From positions 1 through 5,418 of the forward strand of contig CABQMC010000118.1 in the NCBI GenBank assembly GCA_902465115.1: DNA of 5,418 nucleotides, given 5' to 3'. The DNA comes from an uncultured Collinsella sp. Its GTDB lineage: Bacteria > Actinomycetota > Coriobacteriia > Coriobacteriales > Coriobacteriaceae. Every line of letters starts with the position of its first letter. The stretch's first letter is position 1. This document shows, piece after piece, positions 1 through 5,418 of this stretch. The notes below the pieces were generated by a model. The model saw only the letters and a list, made by a program, of their open reading frames with translations, was not told the origin of the DNA and did no database searches. The translations under genes and the position numbers were made by a program.

Positions 1-168
1 GGCAGCCACGTCATAGCCGGCGGCCGCGAGTTCCACGCGCAGGCGCTCGGCCGCATCAATCGACGAATATCCCGTCGGTATGACACAGGTCCACGCAATG
101 GCGCCATCCGTGTCCACCACCGCAGCCTTCGCGGCCGTCGAACCGATGTCGATACCAATGCCAACCAC
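1..168 (-). CDS. Activator ATPase of the 2-hydroxyacyl-CoA dehydratase/double-cubane reductase type (BadF/BcrA/YjiL family), 3'-truncated by the window edge
   Basis: Only the first 56 codons are present; the rest lies beyond the left edge. The N-terminus reads VVGIGIDIGSTAAKAAVVD, the phosphate-1 loop of ASKHA-fold ATPases (acetate kinase/Hsp70/actin), in the form typical of 2-hydroxyacyl-CoA dehydratase activators. In that family a homodimer holds one [4Fe-4S] cluster and uses ATP hydrolysis to push a low-potential electron into the partner iron-sulfur protein; the cluster cysteines lie further in and cannot be checked here. The start is GTG at 168-166, chosen because AAGGAGG sits 5 nt upstream and the frame then opens at once into the ATPase motif. 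The gene follows the double-cubane reductase by 50 nt, the expected partner arrangement (compare E. coli YjiM and YjiL). Family is confident; the exact subtype rests on the neighbour. Confidence 0.88.
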   Translation of the reverse strand, partial: MVGIGIDIGSTAAKAAVVDTDGAIAWTCVIPTGYSSIDAAERLRVELAAAGYDVAA

Positions 169-173
169 GGCAT

Positions 174-180
174 CCTCCTT
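174..180 (-). promoter_or_regulatory. Shine-Dalgarno site of the activator gene
   Basis: AAGGAGG on the minus strand, 5 nt before the GTG at 168-166. It decides for this GTG: an ATG at 173-171 overlaps the site but is in another frame and too close to it. The site begins only 2 nt after the hairpin at 183-213, so the hairpin could affect ribosome access. Confidence 0.75.
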
Positions 181-182
181 CT

Positions 183-213
183 ATGCGGCAAAGCAACTAT
201 CCCTTTGCCGCAT
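183..213 (-). promoter_or_regulatory. Perfect 11-bp hairpin between reductase and activator genes
   Basis: On the minus strand ATGCGGCAAAG and CTTTGCCGCAT form a perfect 11-bp stem around a 9-nt loop (GGATAGTTG). It starts 5 nt after the reductase stop codon and ends 2 nt before the activator Shine-Dalgarno site, so it fills most of the 50-nt spacer. No U-run follows (the next bases are AG and then the ribosome binding site), so it is not a classical intrinsic terminator. Likely roles are 3'-end protection of the reductase message, partial termination, or damping of activator translation. Activators of this class act catalytically, so lower expression than the reductase would make sense. The structure is plain from the sequence; the role is inference. 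Confidence 0.6.
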
Positions 214-218
214 TTGTC

Positions 219-1382
219 CTACAGGGTCTCGATAAAGGCGGCGATGCGCGTCTCGATCTGGCCCATGTCACCGTTGCTGTAGTCGGTCTCGATCTTCATA
301 TACGGAATACCCGCACCCTCGACGGCCTCCTGCATGCGCGTGCTCTCAACGTTGAAGGTGTGGCAGGCCTGCAGCACGCTCTCTACCACGCCATCGACAT
401 GATACTTCTCGCACATGGCCAGCGTGTTCTCCATACGGCCGTCGTTGGGCGTCATGACCGAGCAGTTGATATCCAGGTAGCGGTCGGCGATAGCGCGCAG
501 AATGTCGGGTGCGTCGGGGTCGATCATCATGGCCGCCGTACGCTCGCCCGAGCAGTCATCCATACACACGACCACGCCGCCGTTGGACTCGATGGTGCGG
601 CCGATCTTGTTAATCACACCGCCCACCGGGCAGCCGGTAATCAGAATGCGCTTGGCATCCGCCGCAACCGGGCGCTCGCCCGCGTCGTAGGCCTCGCGCA
701 GCTTGGCAACCTTTTGCTCCAGCTGCTGCGTATAGGCCTCGATATCAAAGCTGAACGTACCGGCAAACATGGTGCTCATCAGGTCGACGCCGCTCATAGC
801 CGCCGGCTGGTTGGCCTGCAGCGCAAACATCTCGAGCTGGGCCGCACGCAAACGGTTGCGACGACGGACGGCAGCACGCAGGTCATCGTCGGTAATCGTG
901 ATGCCGTAGAAGCCCTCGAGCTCCTCCTTGAGCAGACGGCACTCCTCGTACCAGCCCTCGCGCTCGTAGGCGCGATCGCGACCCTGCGGAAGATGCAGAA
1001 TGTGCGTGCGCTTGAGCTCGTTGAGCAGTTCGTACATCTTCTTCTTGCCGTCGCAGGTGGTCTCGCCGATGATCATGTCGCTAAAGTACGTAAACGGGCA
1101 CTTTTGCGAGTAGGCAAAGCCGTACGTCGACTTGATGAGCGGGCAGAGGTTTGCCGGCAGCACCTTCTCGGCCTCGGGAATCACCTCATCGGACGTACCG
1201 CACAGAGCGACACTTGCGGCGCCCGCGGCATCGATGATCTCAAGCGGCGTATAGCTGCACAAAAAGCCGACCAGGCGATTACCGGCCTGCTTGTAATCCT
1301 TAACGCGAATAAACGCCGCCTTGCGCTGCTCGTTGAACTCCTCAAACGTGGACGGCAACGGCTGCTCTTCGATGGTTGGCAT
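219..1382 (-). CDS. yjiM: Double-cubane-cluster anaerobic reductase, YjiM-like (2-hydroxyacyl-CoA dehydratase subunit D/HgdB superfamily)
   Basis: This 387-residue cytoplasmic iron-sulfur protein is close to the length of E. coli YjiM. Segments matching the family as I remember it are [15 protein letters not shown] (41-55), NLCPLIKS (78-85), [13 protein letters not shown] (106-118), [11 protein letters not shown] (245-255), [10 protein letters not shown] (339-348) and IETDYS near the C-terminus. Cysteines at 42, 61, 80, 95, 110, 251, 277, 307 and 340 recur at the same places in YjiM from memory; a plain dehydratase subunit needs only about three, so this favours the double-cubane [8Fe-9S] class. 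Such proteins accept ATP-gated electrons from an activator; one studied member reduces acetylene, azide and hydrazine, while the natural substrate is unknown to me. The start is the ATG at 1382-1380, with AGGGGAG 8 nt upstream; a GTG nine codons earlier lacks a site. The activator follows, and the MR enzyme lies 114 nt upstream. The class is confident, the substrate open. Confidence 0.88.
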   Translation of the reverse strand: MPTIEEQPLPSTFEEFNEQRKAAFIRVKDYKQAGNRLVGFLCSYTPLEIIDAAGAASVALCGTSDEVIPEAEKVLPANLCPLIKSTYGFAYSQKCPFTYFSDMIIGETTCDGKKKMYELLNELKRTHILHLPQGRDRAYEREGWYEECRLLKEELEGFYGITITDDDLRAAVRRRNRLRAAQLEMFALQANQPAAMSGVDLMSTMFAGTFSFDIEAYTQQLEQKVAKLREAYDAGERPVAADAKRILITGCPVGGVINKIGRTIESNGGVVVCMDDCSGERTAAMMIDPDAPDILRAIADRYLDINCSVMTPNDGRMENTLAMCEKYHVDGVVESVLQACHTFNVESTRMQEAVEGAGIPYMKIETDYSNGDMGQIETRIAAFIETL

Positions 1383-1390
1383 GACGTTAT

Positions 1391-1397
1391 CTCCCCT
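1391..1397 (-). promoter_or_regulatory. Shine-Dalgarno site of the double-cubane reductase gene
   Basis: AGGGGAG on the minus strand, 8 nt before the ATG at 1382-1380. It lies inside the frame that would be read from the upstream GTG at 1409, and so argues for the shorter protein beginning MPTIEEQ. Confidence 0.7.
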
Positions 1398-1414
1398 CTG
1401 ATAGGCCACGATCC

Positions 1415-1428
1415 CGGAAAACGGAAAA
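1415..1428. repeat. Tandem 7-bp repeat in the leader of the reductase gene
   Basis: CGGAAAA occurs twice back to back on the plus strand (TTTTCCGTTTTCCG on the minus strand), about 33 nt upstream of the reductase start codon. Part of it pairs weakly with the ACTCCGT stretch just upstream (minus strand ACGGA...TCCGT, 5 bp). It could be a short protein- or RNA-binding tract, or chance. Confidence 0.3.
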
Positions 1429-1460
1429 TCACTCCGTGTCCAGCGACGAACCTCATGAAT

Positions 1461-1489
1461 GCCTTGGGGGCAAAGACAGCCCCCAAGGC
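1461..1489 (-). terminator. Strong 11-bp GC-rich hairpin after the MR-enzyme gene; terminator-like but without a U-run
   Basis: On the minus strand GCCTTGGGGGC and GCCCCCAAGGC form a perfect 11-bp stem around a 7-nt loop (TGTCTTT), starting 7 nt after the MR-enzyme TAG. The bases after the stem are ATTCATGAGG, not a U-tract, so efficient classical termination is doubtful; it may be a U-less terminator, a partial terminator, or an mRNA-stabilising 3' structure. With the 114-nt spacer it marks the clearest boundary in the cluster. I looked for a promoter between it and the reductase start and found no convincing -35/-10 pair, so read-through into the reductase gene remains the simplest view. 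Confidence 0.55.
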
Positions 1490-1496
1490 TTGCAAT

Positions 1497-2681
1497 CTAT
1501 TTCACTTCTGCCTTTATGCCGTGCTCAAAGGCATATTTGCTGATCTCGTTTCCGATACCCGGTGCATCTGGGATCTCGAATCGGCCGTTCACGGGCTGAT
1601 AGTCATTGACCACCAAACGTTTAACGTAATCGAATCGATTGTAAACGTGATGCTCGTGAATCGTGAAATTGGGAATCACACACTCAAGCTGCAGCGAGGC
1701 CGCCGTGAGCAACGGACTCGAGCATACATGGACTTGAACGCCCACATCGTAGGTGTGAGCCATATCGCAGATCTTCTTACCCTCGGTGATACCTCCGCAA
1801 TTTCCCAGATCGGGCTGAATGAGCTGGACGGACCCATTCTCGAAATAGGGAGCATACTGCCAGCGACTGTAGAGGCGCTCCCCCTGCGAGACGGGCATGT
1901 TGATATGGTCGTGCACGTATTTGTTCATCTTGGGATTGGGCGTGCAGGGCTCCTCGAAATAAAATACATCATAGGGTTCCATCAGATGGGCAAGCTGCAC
2001 GGCACTTTGCGCATCGGTGTTGGAATGATTCTCCACGATGATATCGACATCGGGACCAACGGCCTCGCGCACGGCGGCAAGACGGCCGACAACAAGGTTG
2101 CGCACCCGGGGCGAGAGCAGTCGAGTCGTGTCCTCATGGGTGAACTTCACGCCAGGTTTCTCGTCAAAGGTGAAAAAGTCGTACTTGATGCAGTCGTAGC
2201 CCTCGGCGAGCGCCAGCTCGGCAGCGTGAACATACTCATCGATCGTACGGAGCGATTCCTTATGGTCGCCCCAGCCAAACTGAAGCTGGCTCGCATAGCA
2301 GCGCAGCGACTCGCGCTGCTTGCCACCCAAAAGGCGCCACACCGGCACACCGAAGGCCTTGCCCTTGATGTCCCACAGGGCCACATCGATTGCAGATATG
2401 GCCGAGAACTCCGTAGGGCCGCCGTTCTGAGCCCAAAACGTCGACTTATAGAGCTTTTCCCAGATCACTTCGTGATCCAGCGGATCCATCCCGATGATTT
2501 TCTGGGCATATTCTTGGATCGCACTCCATGTGCCCTTAGCGCCGGTATTGTAGGCCATCGCCCCCTCGCCGTCGCCATAAATTCCCTCATCGGTATAGAC
2601 GCGGCACAAGACCGGGCTCCAATTGGGATTATCCTGCGGATGCTCTTCCAACAGAAGAACATCGACTTTTGTGATTTTCAT
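1497..2681 (-). CDS. Enolase-superfamily enzyme, mandelate racemase subgroup (acid-sugar dehydratase/racemase-like), substrate unknown
   Basis: This 394-residue protein has the family's N-terminal capping domain (about 1-125) and a TIM barrel. Members use Mg2+ to abstract a proton next to a carboxylate, giving racemisation or, more often, dehydration of sugar acids. Apparent metal ligands are E217 (VENHS), E243 (FYFEEP) and E268 (QGER), spaced 26 and 25 residues apart, near the 26/26 of mandelate racemase as I recall it. H318 (VQVHV) and D291 (IQPD) form the general acid/base dyad, exactly 27 residues apart as in mandelate racemase. The second barrel strand carries K166-Y-D168 in place of K-x-K, so the second racemisation lysine is missing and a His-based dehydratase is more likely than a two-base racemase. 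ATG at 2681 has GAGGA 7 nt upstream. The gene follows the permease by 27 nt, which suggests that its substrate or product is imported. Subgroup is firm; specificity cannot be read. Confidence 0.9.
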   Translation of the reverse strand: MKITKVDVLLLEEHPQDNPNWSPVLCRVYTDEGIYGDGEGAMAYNTGAKGTWSAIQEYAQKIIGMDPLDHEVIWEKLYKSTFWAQNGGPTEFSAISAIDVALWDIKGKAFGVPVWRLLGGKQRESLRCYASQLQFGWGDHKESLRTIDEYVHAAELALAEGYDCIKYDFFTFDEKPGVKFTHEDTTRLLSPRVRNLVVGRLAAVREAVGPDVDIIVENHSNTDAQSAVQLAHLMEPYDVFYFEEPCTPNPKMNKYVHDHINMPVSQGERLYSRWQYAPYFENGSVQLIQPDLGNCGGITEGKKICDMAHTYDVGVQVHVCSSPLLTAASLQLECVIPNFTIHEHHVYNRFDYVKRLVVNDYQPVNGRFEIPDAPGIGNEISKYAFEHGIKAEVK

Positions 2682-2708
2682 ACCATGTTCCTCACAAACA
2701 AATTGCTA

Positions 2709-3473
2709 TTAATCGATTGTCCAGTTGAGCAAGCGCTCTTTCACGCGTTCAAACAGCTGCATCACAACGACCAGCACGATCACCATAAAGATGAAACCTG
2801 CCCACGCCTCTGCATACAGGCCGTATTCCGTGTACTTCTTGACGAAGAACCCCATGCCGTATTGGGCACCGTACATCTCGGCATAGACCAGGATCACAAA
2901 TGAGCCACGCAAGGAGTTGACAAAACCGGCCAGAATCGAGGGGCTCGCGGCCGGCAGAACCACCTTGAAGAGTCGCTTGAATCCCGTGAGCCCCAGGACC
3001 GCGGCGTTGTCCAGATAGCGCTTATCGATCGTCTGAATGCCCGTGATGGTAGCGAACAGCGTCGACCAGATGGTTCCGAACACGACCAAGAACAACGAGG
3101 CAGAACGAAAATCAGGCGCTATCAATAGGGCAAACGGCGACAACAAGATCGACGGGACCACGCTGACGGTGTAGACGACCGGATGCAAGACAGTACGGGC
3201 CCGCCTATTTGAGCCCAAGGCGATGCCTATGATGAGAGCGATAATGGTGGCAATGATGACGGCGGGAACAAGCAGCTGAAACGACGACACCAGGTTAAGC
3301 AGCATGACGTCGACATTGGACAGAAAAGCCTGGACGATTTTGGGAATCGGCGGAAACAGCAGTGCATTGAGCAGCTTGAACTCGCTGATAACGGCGTAGG
3401 CCCCGACCATCGCGGCAAAAACCAACGCTGTGATCCAATAATTTTTTATAAACCCGATCAGTTTCTTTGGCAT
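2709..3473 (-). CDS. ABC-transporter permease, nitrate/sulfonate/taurine (SsuC/TauC) family
   Basis: This 254-residue inner-membrane protein has about six hydrophobic segments (roughly 12-30, 60-86, 96-119, 126-145, 176-197, 226-241). Between segments four and five lies the EAA-type coupling loop that docks on the ATPase: DNAAVLGLTGFKRLF followed by VVLPAASPSI (about 155-180), with N in place of the usual E of EAA and the conserved G and LP retained. Length and fold match SsuC/TauC/NrtB permeases, which work as homodimers with a dedicated ATPase and lipoprotein. The start is ATG at 3473-3471, with AAAGG 7 nt upstream overlapping the TAA of the binding-protein gene, which suggests translational coupling. 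The reading frame stays open further upstream into the binding-protein gene, but that extension is arginine/serine-rich and has no supported start. The positively charged C-terminal tail (FERVKERLLNWTID) is usual for the family. The ligand cannot be told from the permease. Confidence 0.92.
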   Translation of the reverse strand: MPKKLIGFIKNYWITALVFAAMVGAYAVISEFKLLNALLFPPIPKIVQAFLSNVDVMLLNLVSSFQLLVPAVIIATIIALIIGIALGSNRRARTVLHPVVYTVSVVPSILLSPFALLIAPDFRSASLFLVVFGTIWSTLFATITGIQTIDKRYLDNAAVLGLTGFKRLFKVVLPAASPSILAGFVNSLRGSFVILVYAEMYGAQYGMGFFVKKYTEYGLYAEAWAGFIFMVIVLVVVMQLFERVKERLLNWTID

Positions 3474-3480
3474 ATGAAGA

Positions 3481-3485
3481 CCTTT
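3481..3485 (-). promoter_or_regulatory. Shine-Dalgarno site of the permease, overlapping the upstream stop codon
   Basis: AAAGG on the minus strand, 7 nt before the permease ATG. It shares bases with the TAA stop of the binding-protein gene (3486-3484), so ribosomes ending there sit on the next initiation site. Confidence 0.6.
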
Positions 3486-4587
3486 ATGCGTTGTACTGCT
3501 CGAAGAACTCCTGGCGGTTCTTCCACCAGTCGGGGTACTCGTCACCGTGCTCGTCGATGACCTCGTCCAGCGCCTTCTTGTAGAACGAGATATCGATGTG
3601 CTTCTCAATATCGATATTCTTGGCGTCGCCGGACACAAAGTCGATCTGCTTCATAACATCCCACGTCTTGAGAACCTGGTTGTGAACCGGATCGATCGAA
3701 ATCTTATAGTGATCGTTCTTAAGATAGGCGGCTACGTAGTCCTCAGAGGTATTGAGCTGCTTGGCCAGAATCGAAACGGATTCATCCTTGTTAGCCTGGA
3801 AATACGCCTCGGCACGCAGAAGAGCCTTGAGAAGTAGCTTGACCGTAATGGGATTGTCCTTGACAAAGTCCGTGCGCATGTTCATGCGGCAGCAACCATA
3901 GGCGGGCATAAGTTCATCGGCGTATACGACGATGTCGACATCGTCATTTTGGCTGATGGAGTACAGCATGTCGCCGGACATGTATCCATAGTCGGCCTCG
4001 CCGGCCACGACCGCCGCCAGACGGTCCGCAGACGTGTCCGTGGTAACCCAAGTGATGTCCTTCATGGGATCGTGCCCGGCCTCGAGCATCGCATAGCAGA
4101 TGGGAATCTGGGGCACCTTATGGGCGATGCGCTTTCCGACCAGATCGTCGATTCCATTCCACTTGGTCCCCTTCTTGGCGATCAGGTACATGCCCTGCAG
4201 CATGTAGCCGCCGACGATGGTGAGGTCTTCGCCAGCCGCGATCTGTTGGAGCGGACCCACCGTACCCTGGTTGGAGGTAACGTCGACCTTCCCCGACGTA
4301 AGGGCCGCCATGGCATCCGTATCGTTAGCGACGGGATTCTCGGTCACCTCGAGACCATACTCCTCAAAATAGCCCTTGTCCTGCGCGAGCGTGACAAAGA
4401 TATTGCCGCTGTTGGCGCGGCCCCAGCTGATCTGGGAGACCTCGGGCTTTTCGGCAGACGATGATTTTTCCTTGGAAGAGCCCGTGTCGCCCGAGGCGCC
4501 ACAGCCCGACAGAGTCGCAGACGAGACGATAAGGCCCAATCCCGCGAACAGGCTACGGCGGCTCAACGGCTGGTTAATGGATGTCAT
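3484..4587 (-). CDS. ABC-transporter substrate-binding lipoprotein, SsuA/NMT1-like, with a Tat-type signal
   Basis: This 367-residue protein captures the ligand outside the membrane. The signal peptide has twin arginines R10-R11 (LSRRSLFAG), a hydrophobic core and the lipobox LSGC, making C29 the probable lipid-anchored first residue; a Ser/Gly/Lys linker (30-47) follows. The mature domain starts ISWGRANSGNIFVTLAQDKG and continues through YFEEYGLEV, the sequence pattern of nitrate/sulfonate/taurine and thiamine-precursor binding proteins (NMT1/SsuA fold). DDLVGKRI near 147-154 is the usual hinge-side motif. Adjacent cysteines C232-C233 (AYGCCRM) are unusual for an exported binding domain. The start is ATG at 4587-4585, with AAAGGA 9 nt upstream; an ATG eight codons earlier has a poorer site. 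It sits between the ATPase (51 nt) and permease (10 nt) genes of the same importer. Family is clear; whether the ligand is a sulfonate, carboxylate or other anion is not. Confidence 0.92.
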   Translation of the reverse strand: MTSINQPLSRRSLFAGLGLIVSSATLSGCGASGDTGSSKEKSSSAEKPEVSQISWGRANSGNIFVTLAQDKGYFEEYGLEVTENPVANDTDAMAALTSGKVDVTSNQGTVGPLQQIAAGEDLTIVGGYMLQGMYLIAKKGTKWNGIDDLVGKRIAHKVPQIPICYAMLEAGHDPMKDITWVTTDTSADRLAAVVAGEADYGYMSGDMLYSISQNDDVDIVVYADELMPAYGCCRMNMRTDFVKDNPITVKLLLKALLRAEAYFQANKDESVSILAKQLNTSEDYVAAYLKNDHYKISIDPVHNQVLKTWDVMKQIDFVSGDAKNIDIEKHIDISFYKKALDEVIDEHGDEYPDWWKNRQEFFEQYNA

Positions 4588-4596
4588 GGAACGTTT

Positions 4597-4602
4597 TCCT
4601 TT
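4597..4602 (-). promoter_or_regulatory. Shine-Dalgarno site of the binding-protein gene
   Basis: AAAGGA on the minus strand, 9 nt before the ATG at 4587-4585. It selects this start over the in-frame ATG at 4611-4609, whose nearest purine run (AGGAAC) is about 8-12 nt off and weaker. Confidence 0.6.
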
Positions 4603-4634
4603 CTCTTGCATGACGTATTCGTTCCTATATACAG

Positions 4635-4654
4635 CGGGCTAATCAATACGCCCG
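4635..4654 (-). other. Small hairpin spanning the ATPase stop codon
   Basis: CGGGC and GCCCG (minus strand) form a 5-bp stem around a 10-nt loop; the stem's 3' arm begins with the last base of the TAG. No U-run follows, and the structure is short. It may set the boundary between the ATPase and binding-protein messages, or be chance. Confidence 0.3.
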
Positions 4655-5418
4655 TTGATATCCAAATTCATATGACGGATCAAATCGTTGCGAAGACCCA
4701 TGAGCACGGAACTCTCGAACAGCCCTTCGCGGGATCTATGCTGATCCGGGTCTATACGGCACTCATAGATGGCGTGGGCGGGCGACTGACCGAACACGAT
4801 GATTCTCGAAGCAAGCAACAATGCCTCATCCACGTCATGAGTCACAAAGAACACCGTCTTCCTTTGCTCCTGCCTGTTCCACAGTTCCAAAAGAAGGTCC
4901 TGCAGACGAGCGCGGGTGACGGCATCGAGTGCGCCGAATGGCTCGTCCATGAGCATGACGGGCGAATCCATTCCAAACGCGCGGGCGATGGCGCAACGCT
5001 GCTTCATACCGCCCGACAGCTCCTTGGGCAGCTTATCGAACACGTCGGGCGACAATCCCACGGCCTCCAGCATCTCGAGTGCCTTGGCCTTCAGCTCCGC
5101 CTTGTCCGTATCGGGAAACTTCTGCTTCAGGGCGAGCACGATATTCTTGCCTGCTGTCATCCAGGGAAAAAGCCCGTAATCTTGAAACACCACCGCGCGA
5201 TCTGGACCGGCGCCCTTAATGGTCTCTCCGAACATGGAGATCGATCCTCCCGTTGGAGTCTCGAGTCCGGCCAAAAGCCTCAGAAACGTCGACTTGCCGC
5301 AACCGGATTGCCCGAGGATGCAGACGAATTCGCCTTCATCGACCCGCATGGAAACATCCTCAAGAATCGTTTTTTCAGAGCCGGGATACGTGAATTTGAG
5401 CTGGTCAACTTGAACCGC
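4639..5418 (-). CDS. ABC-transporter ATP-binding protein, nitrate/sulfonate/taurine (SsuB/TauB) family, 5'-truncated by the window edge
   Basis: 259 residues are visible and the frame is still open at the right edge, so the true start is outside; the internal methionine at 5349 is not the start, because the coding sequence before it (VDQLKFTYPG, a normal A-loop with aromatic Y11) belongs to the domain. In visible numbering: Walker A GQSGCGKST (36-44), Q-loop VFQDYGLFPW (Q79), signature LSGGMKQR (134-141), Walker B VMLMDEP (154-160), D-loop ALDA (163-166) and H-loop H194 (VTHDVDEA). All catalytic residues are intact. The FPWMTAGKNI segment after the Q-loop is typical of the SsuB/TauB/NrtD group. 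It would power import by the binding protein and permease encoded next. Only a few residues are probably missing, judged by family length. The C-terminus has no extra regulatory domain. Confidence 0.93.
   Translation of the reverse strand, partial: AVQVDQLKFTYPGSEKTILEDVSMRVDEGEFVCILGQSGCGKSTFLRLLAGLETPTGGSISMFGETIKGAGPDRAVVFQDYGLFPWMTAGKNIVLALKQKFPDTDKAELKAKALEMLEAVGLSPDVFDKLPKELSGGMKQRCAIARAFGMDSPVMLMDEPFGALDAVTRARLQDLLLELWNRQEQRKTVFFVTHDVDEALLLASRIIVFGQSPAHAIYECRIDPDQHRSREGLFESSVLMGLRNDLIRHMNLDINGRID

Noticed and set aside
1383..1409. Upstream GTG start for the double-cubane reductase
   Set aside because: No ribosome binding site precedes it, it would run through the real AGGGGAG site, and the ATG at 1382 gives the family's usual length.
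1181..1495. Minus-strand 104-codon open frame over the reductase leader
   Set aside because: Overlaps the reductase gene in another frame, Arg/Ser-rich, no recognisable domain and no ribosome binding site I could support.
183..2903. Long plus-strand open frame of 906 codons as a gene
   Set aside because: It lies exactly antisense and in codon register with three well-supported genes, has the His/Arg/Leu-rich composition of reverse translations, begins inside a hairpin and shows no domain. It exists only because certain codons are avoided on the real strand.
3474..3638. N-terminal extension of the permease (309-residue version)
   Set aside because: The added part lies inside the binding-protein gene in another frame and is Arg/Ser/Thr low-complexity. 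The ATG at 3473 has a fitting ribosome binding site and begins the usual MPKK...first-helix N-terminus.
4588..4611. Upstream ATG start for the binding protein
   Set aside because: The site upstream is weaker than AAAGGA before the ATG at 4587, and the added eight residues bring nothing to the signal peptide.
4588..4625. GGAACG/CGTTCC inverted repeat flanking the binding-protein ribosome binding site
   Set aside because: Only 6 bp with a 26-nt gap; expected by chance at this size and not backed by any further pairing.
4626..4631. TATATA as a -10 box for an internal promoter ahead of the binding-protein gene
   Set aside because: No acceptable -35 element 16-18 nt upstream (the bases there are GC-rich coding sequence); the 51-nt gap in an importer operon does not require a promoter.
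3547..4642. Several plus-strand frames opposite the binding-protein gene (for example 3949-4464)
   Set aside because: Antisense shadows of a strongly supported gene, with no domain of their own.

Overview
The window reads as one unbroken minus-strand gene cluster from a strict or facultative anaerobe. Genes run right to left and are cut at both ends. In order of transcription it holds: an ABC-transporter ATPase (5' end outside the window), a Tat/lipoprotein-type substrate-binding protein, an inner-membrane permease, an enolase-superfamily enzyme of the mandelate racemase (MR) subgroup, a double-cubane iron-sulfur cluster reductase of the YjiM/2-hydroxyacyl-CoA dehydratase class, and the first 56 codons of its ATP-driven activator. 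No plus-strand gene, tRNA, rRNA, insertion sequence or CRISPR array is visible, and there is no gene-free stretch longer than about 115 bases.

The organism cannot be named with certainty. Base composition is moderately GC-rich. TTA, CTA and TCA codons are absent from the reductase and the MR enzyme. The lipoprotein carries an SRRSLF twin-arginine motif ahead of an LSGC lipobox. The oxygen-sensitive reductase/activator pair implies anaerobic life. I would guess an anaerobic actinobacterium such as a gut Coriobacteriia member (Collinsella-like), but this is inference.

Layout. 4639-5418: nitrate/sulfonate/taurine-type ATPase. 3484-4587: its solute-binding lipoprotein, 51 nt downstream. 2709-3473: permease, 10 nt downstream, with its ribosome binding site overlapping the binding-protein stop codon. 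1497-2681: MR-subgroup enzyme, 27 nt downstream. 1383-1496: a 114-nt spacer with a perfect 11-bp GC-rich hairpin directly after the MR stop codon. 219-1382: the double-cubane reductase. 169-218: a 50-nt spacer filled by a second perfect 11-bp hairpin. 1-168: start of the activator ATPase.

Taken together, the cluster looks like a module that imports a small, probably anionic organic compound, remodels it with an enolate-forming dehydratase/racemase, and couples this to a low-potential, ATP-gated reductase. Double-cubane cluster proteins are known to reduce small unnatural substrates in vitro, but as far as I know their natural substrates are not established. The physical link to a dedicated transporter and an MR-type enzyme is therefore the most interesting point here. 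The two post-stop hairpins may split expression into a transporter/MR block, the reductase and the activator.
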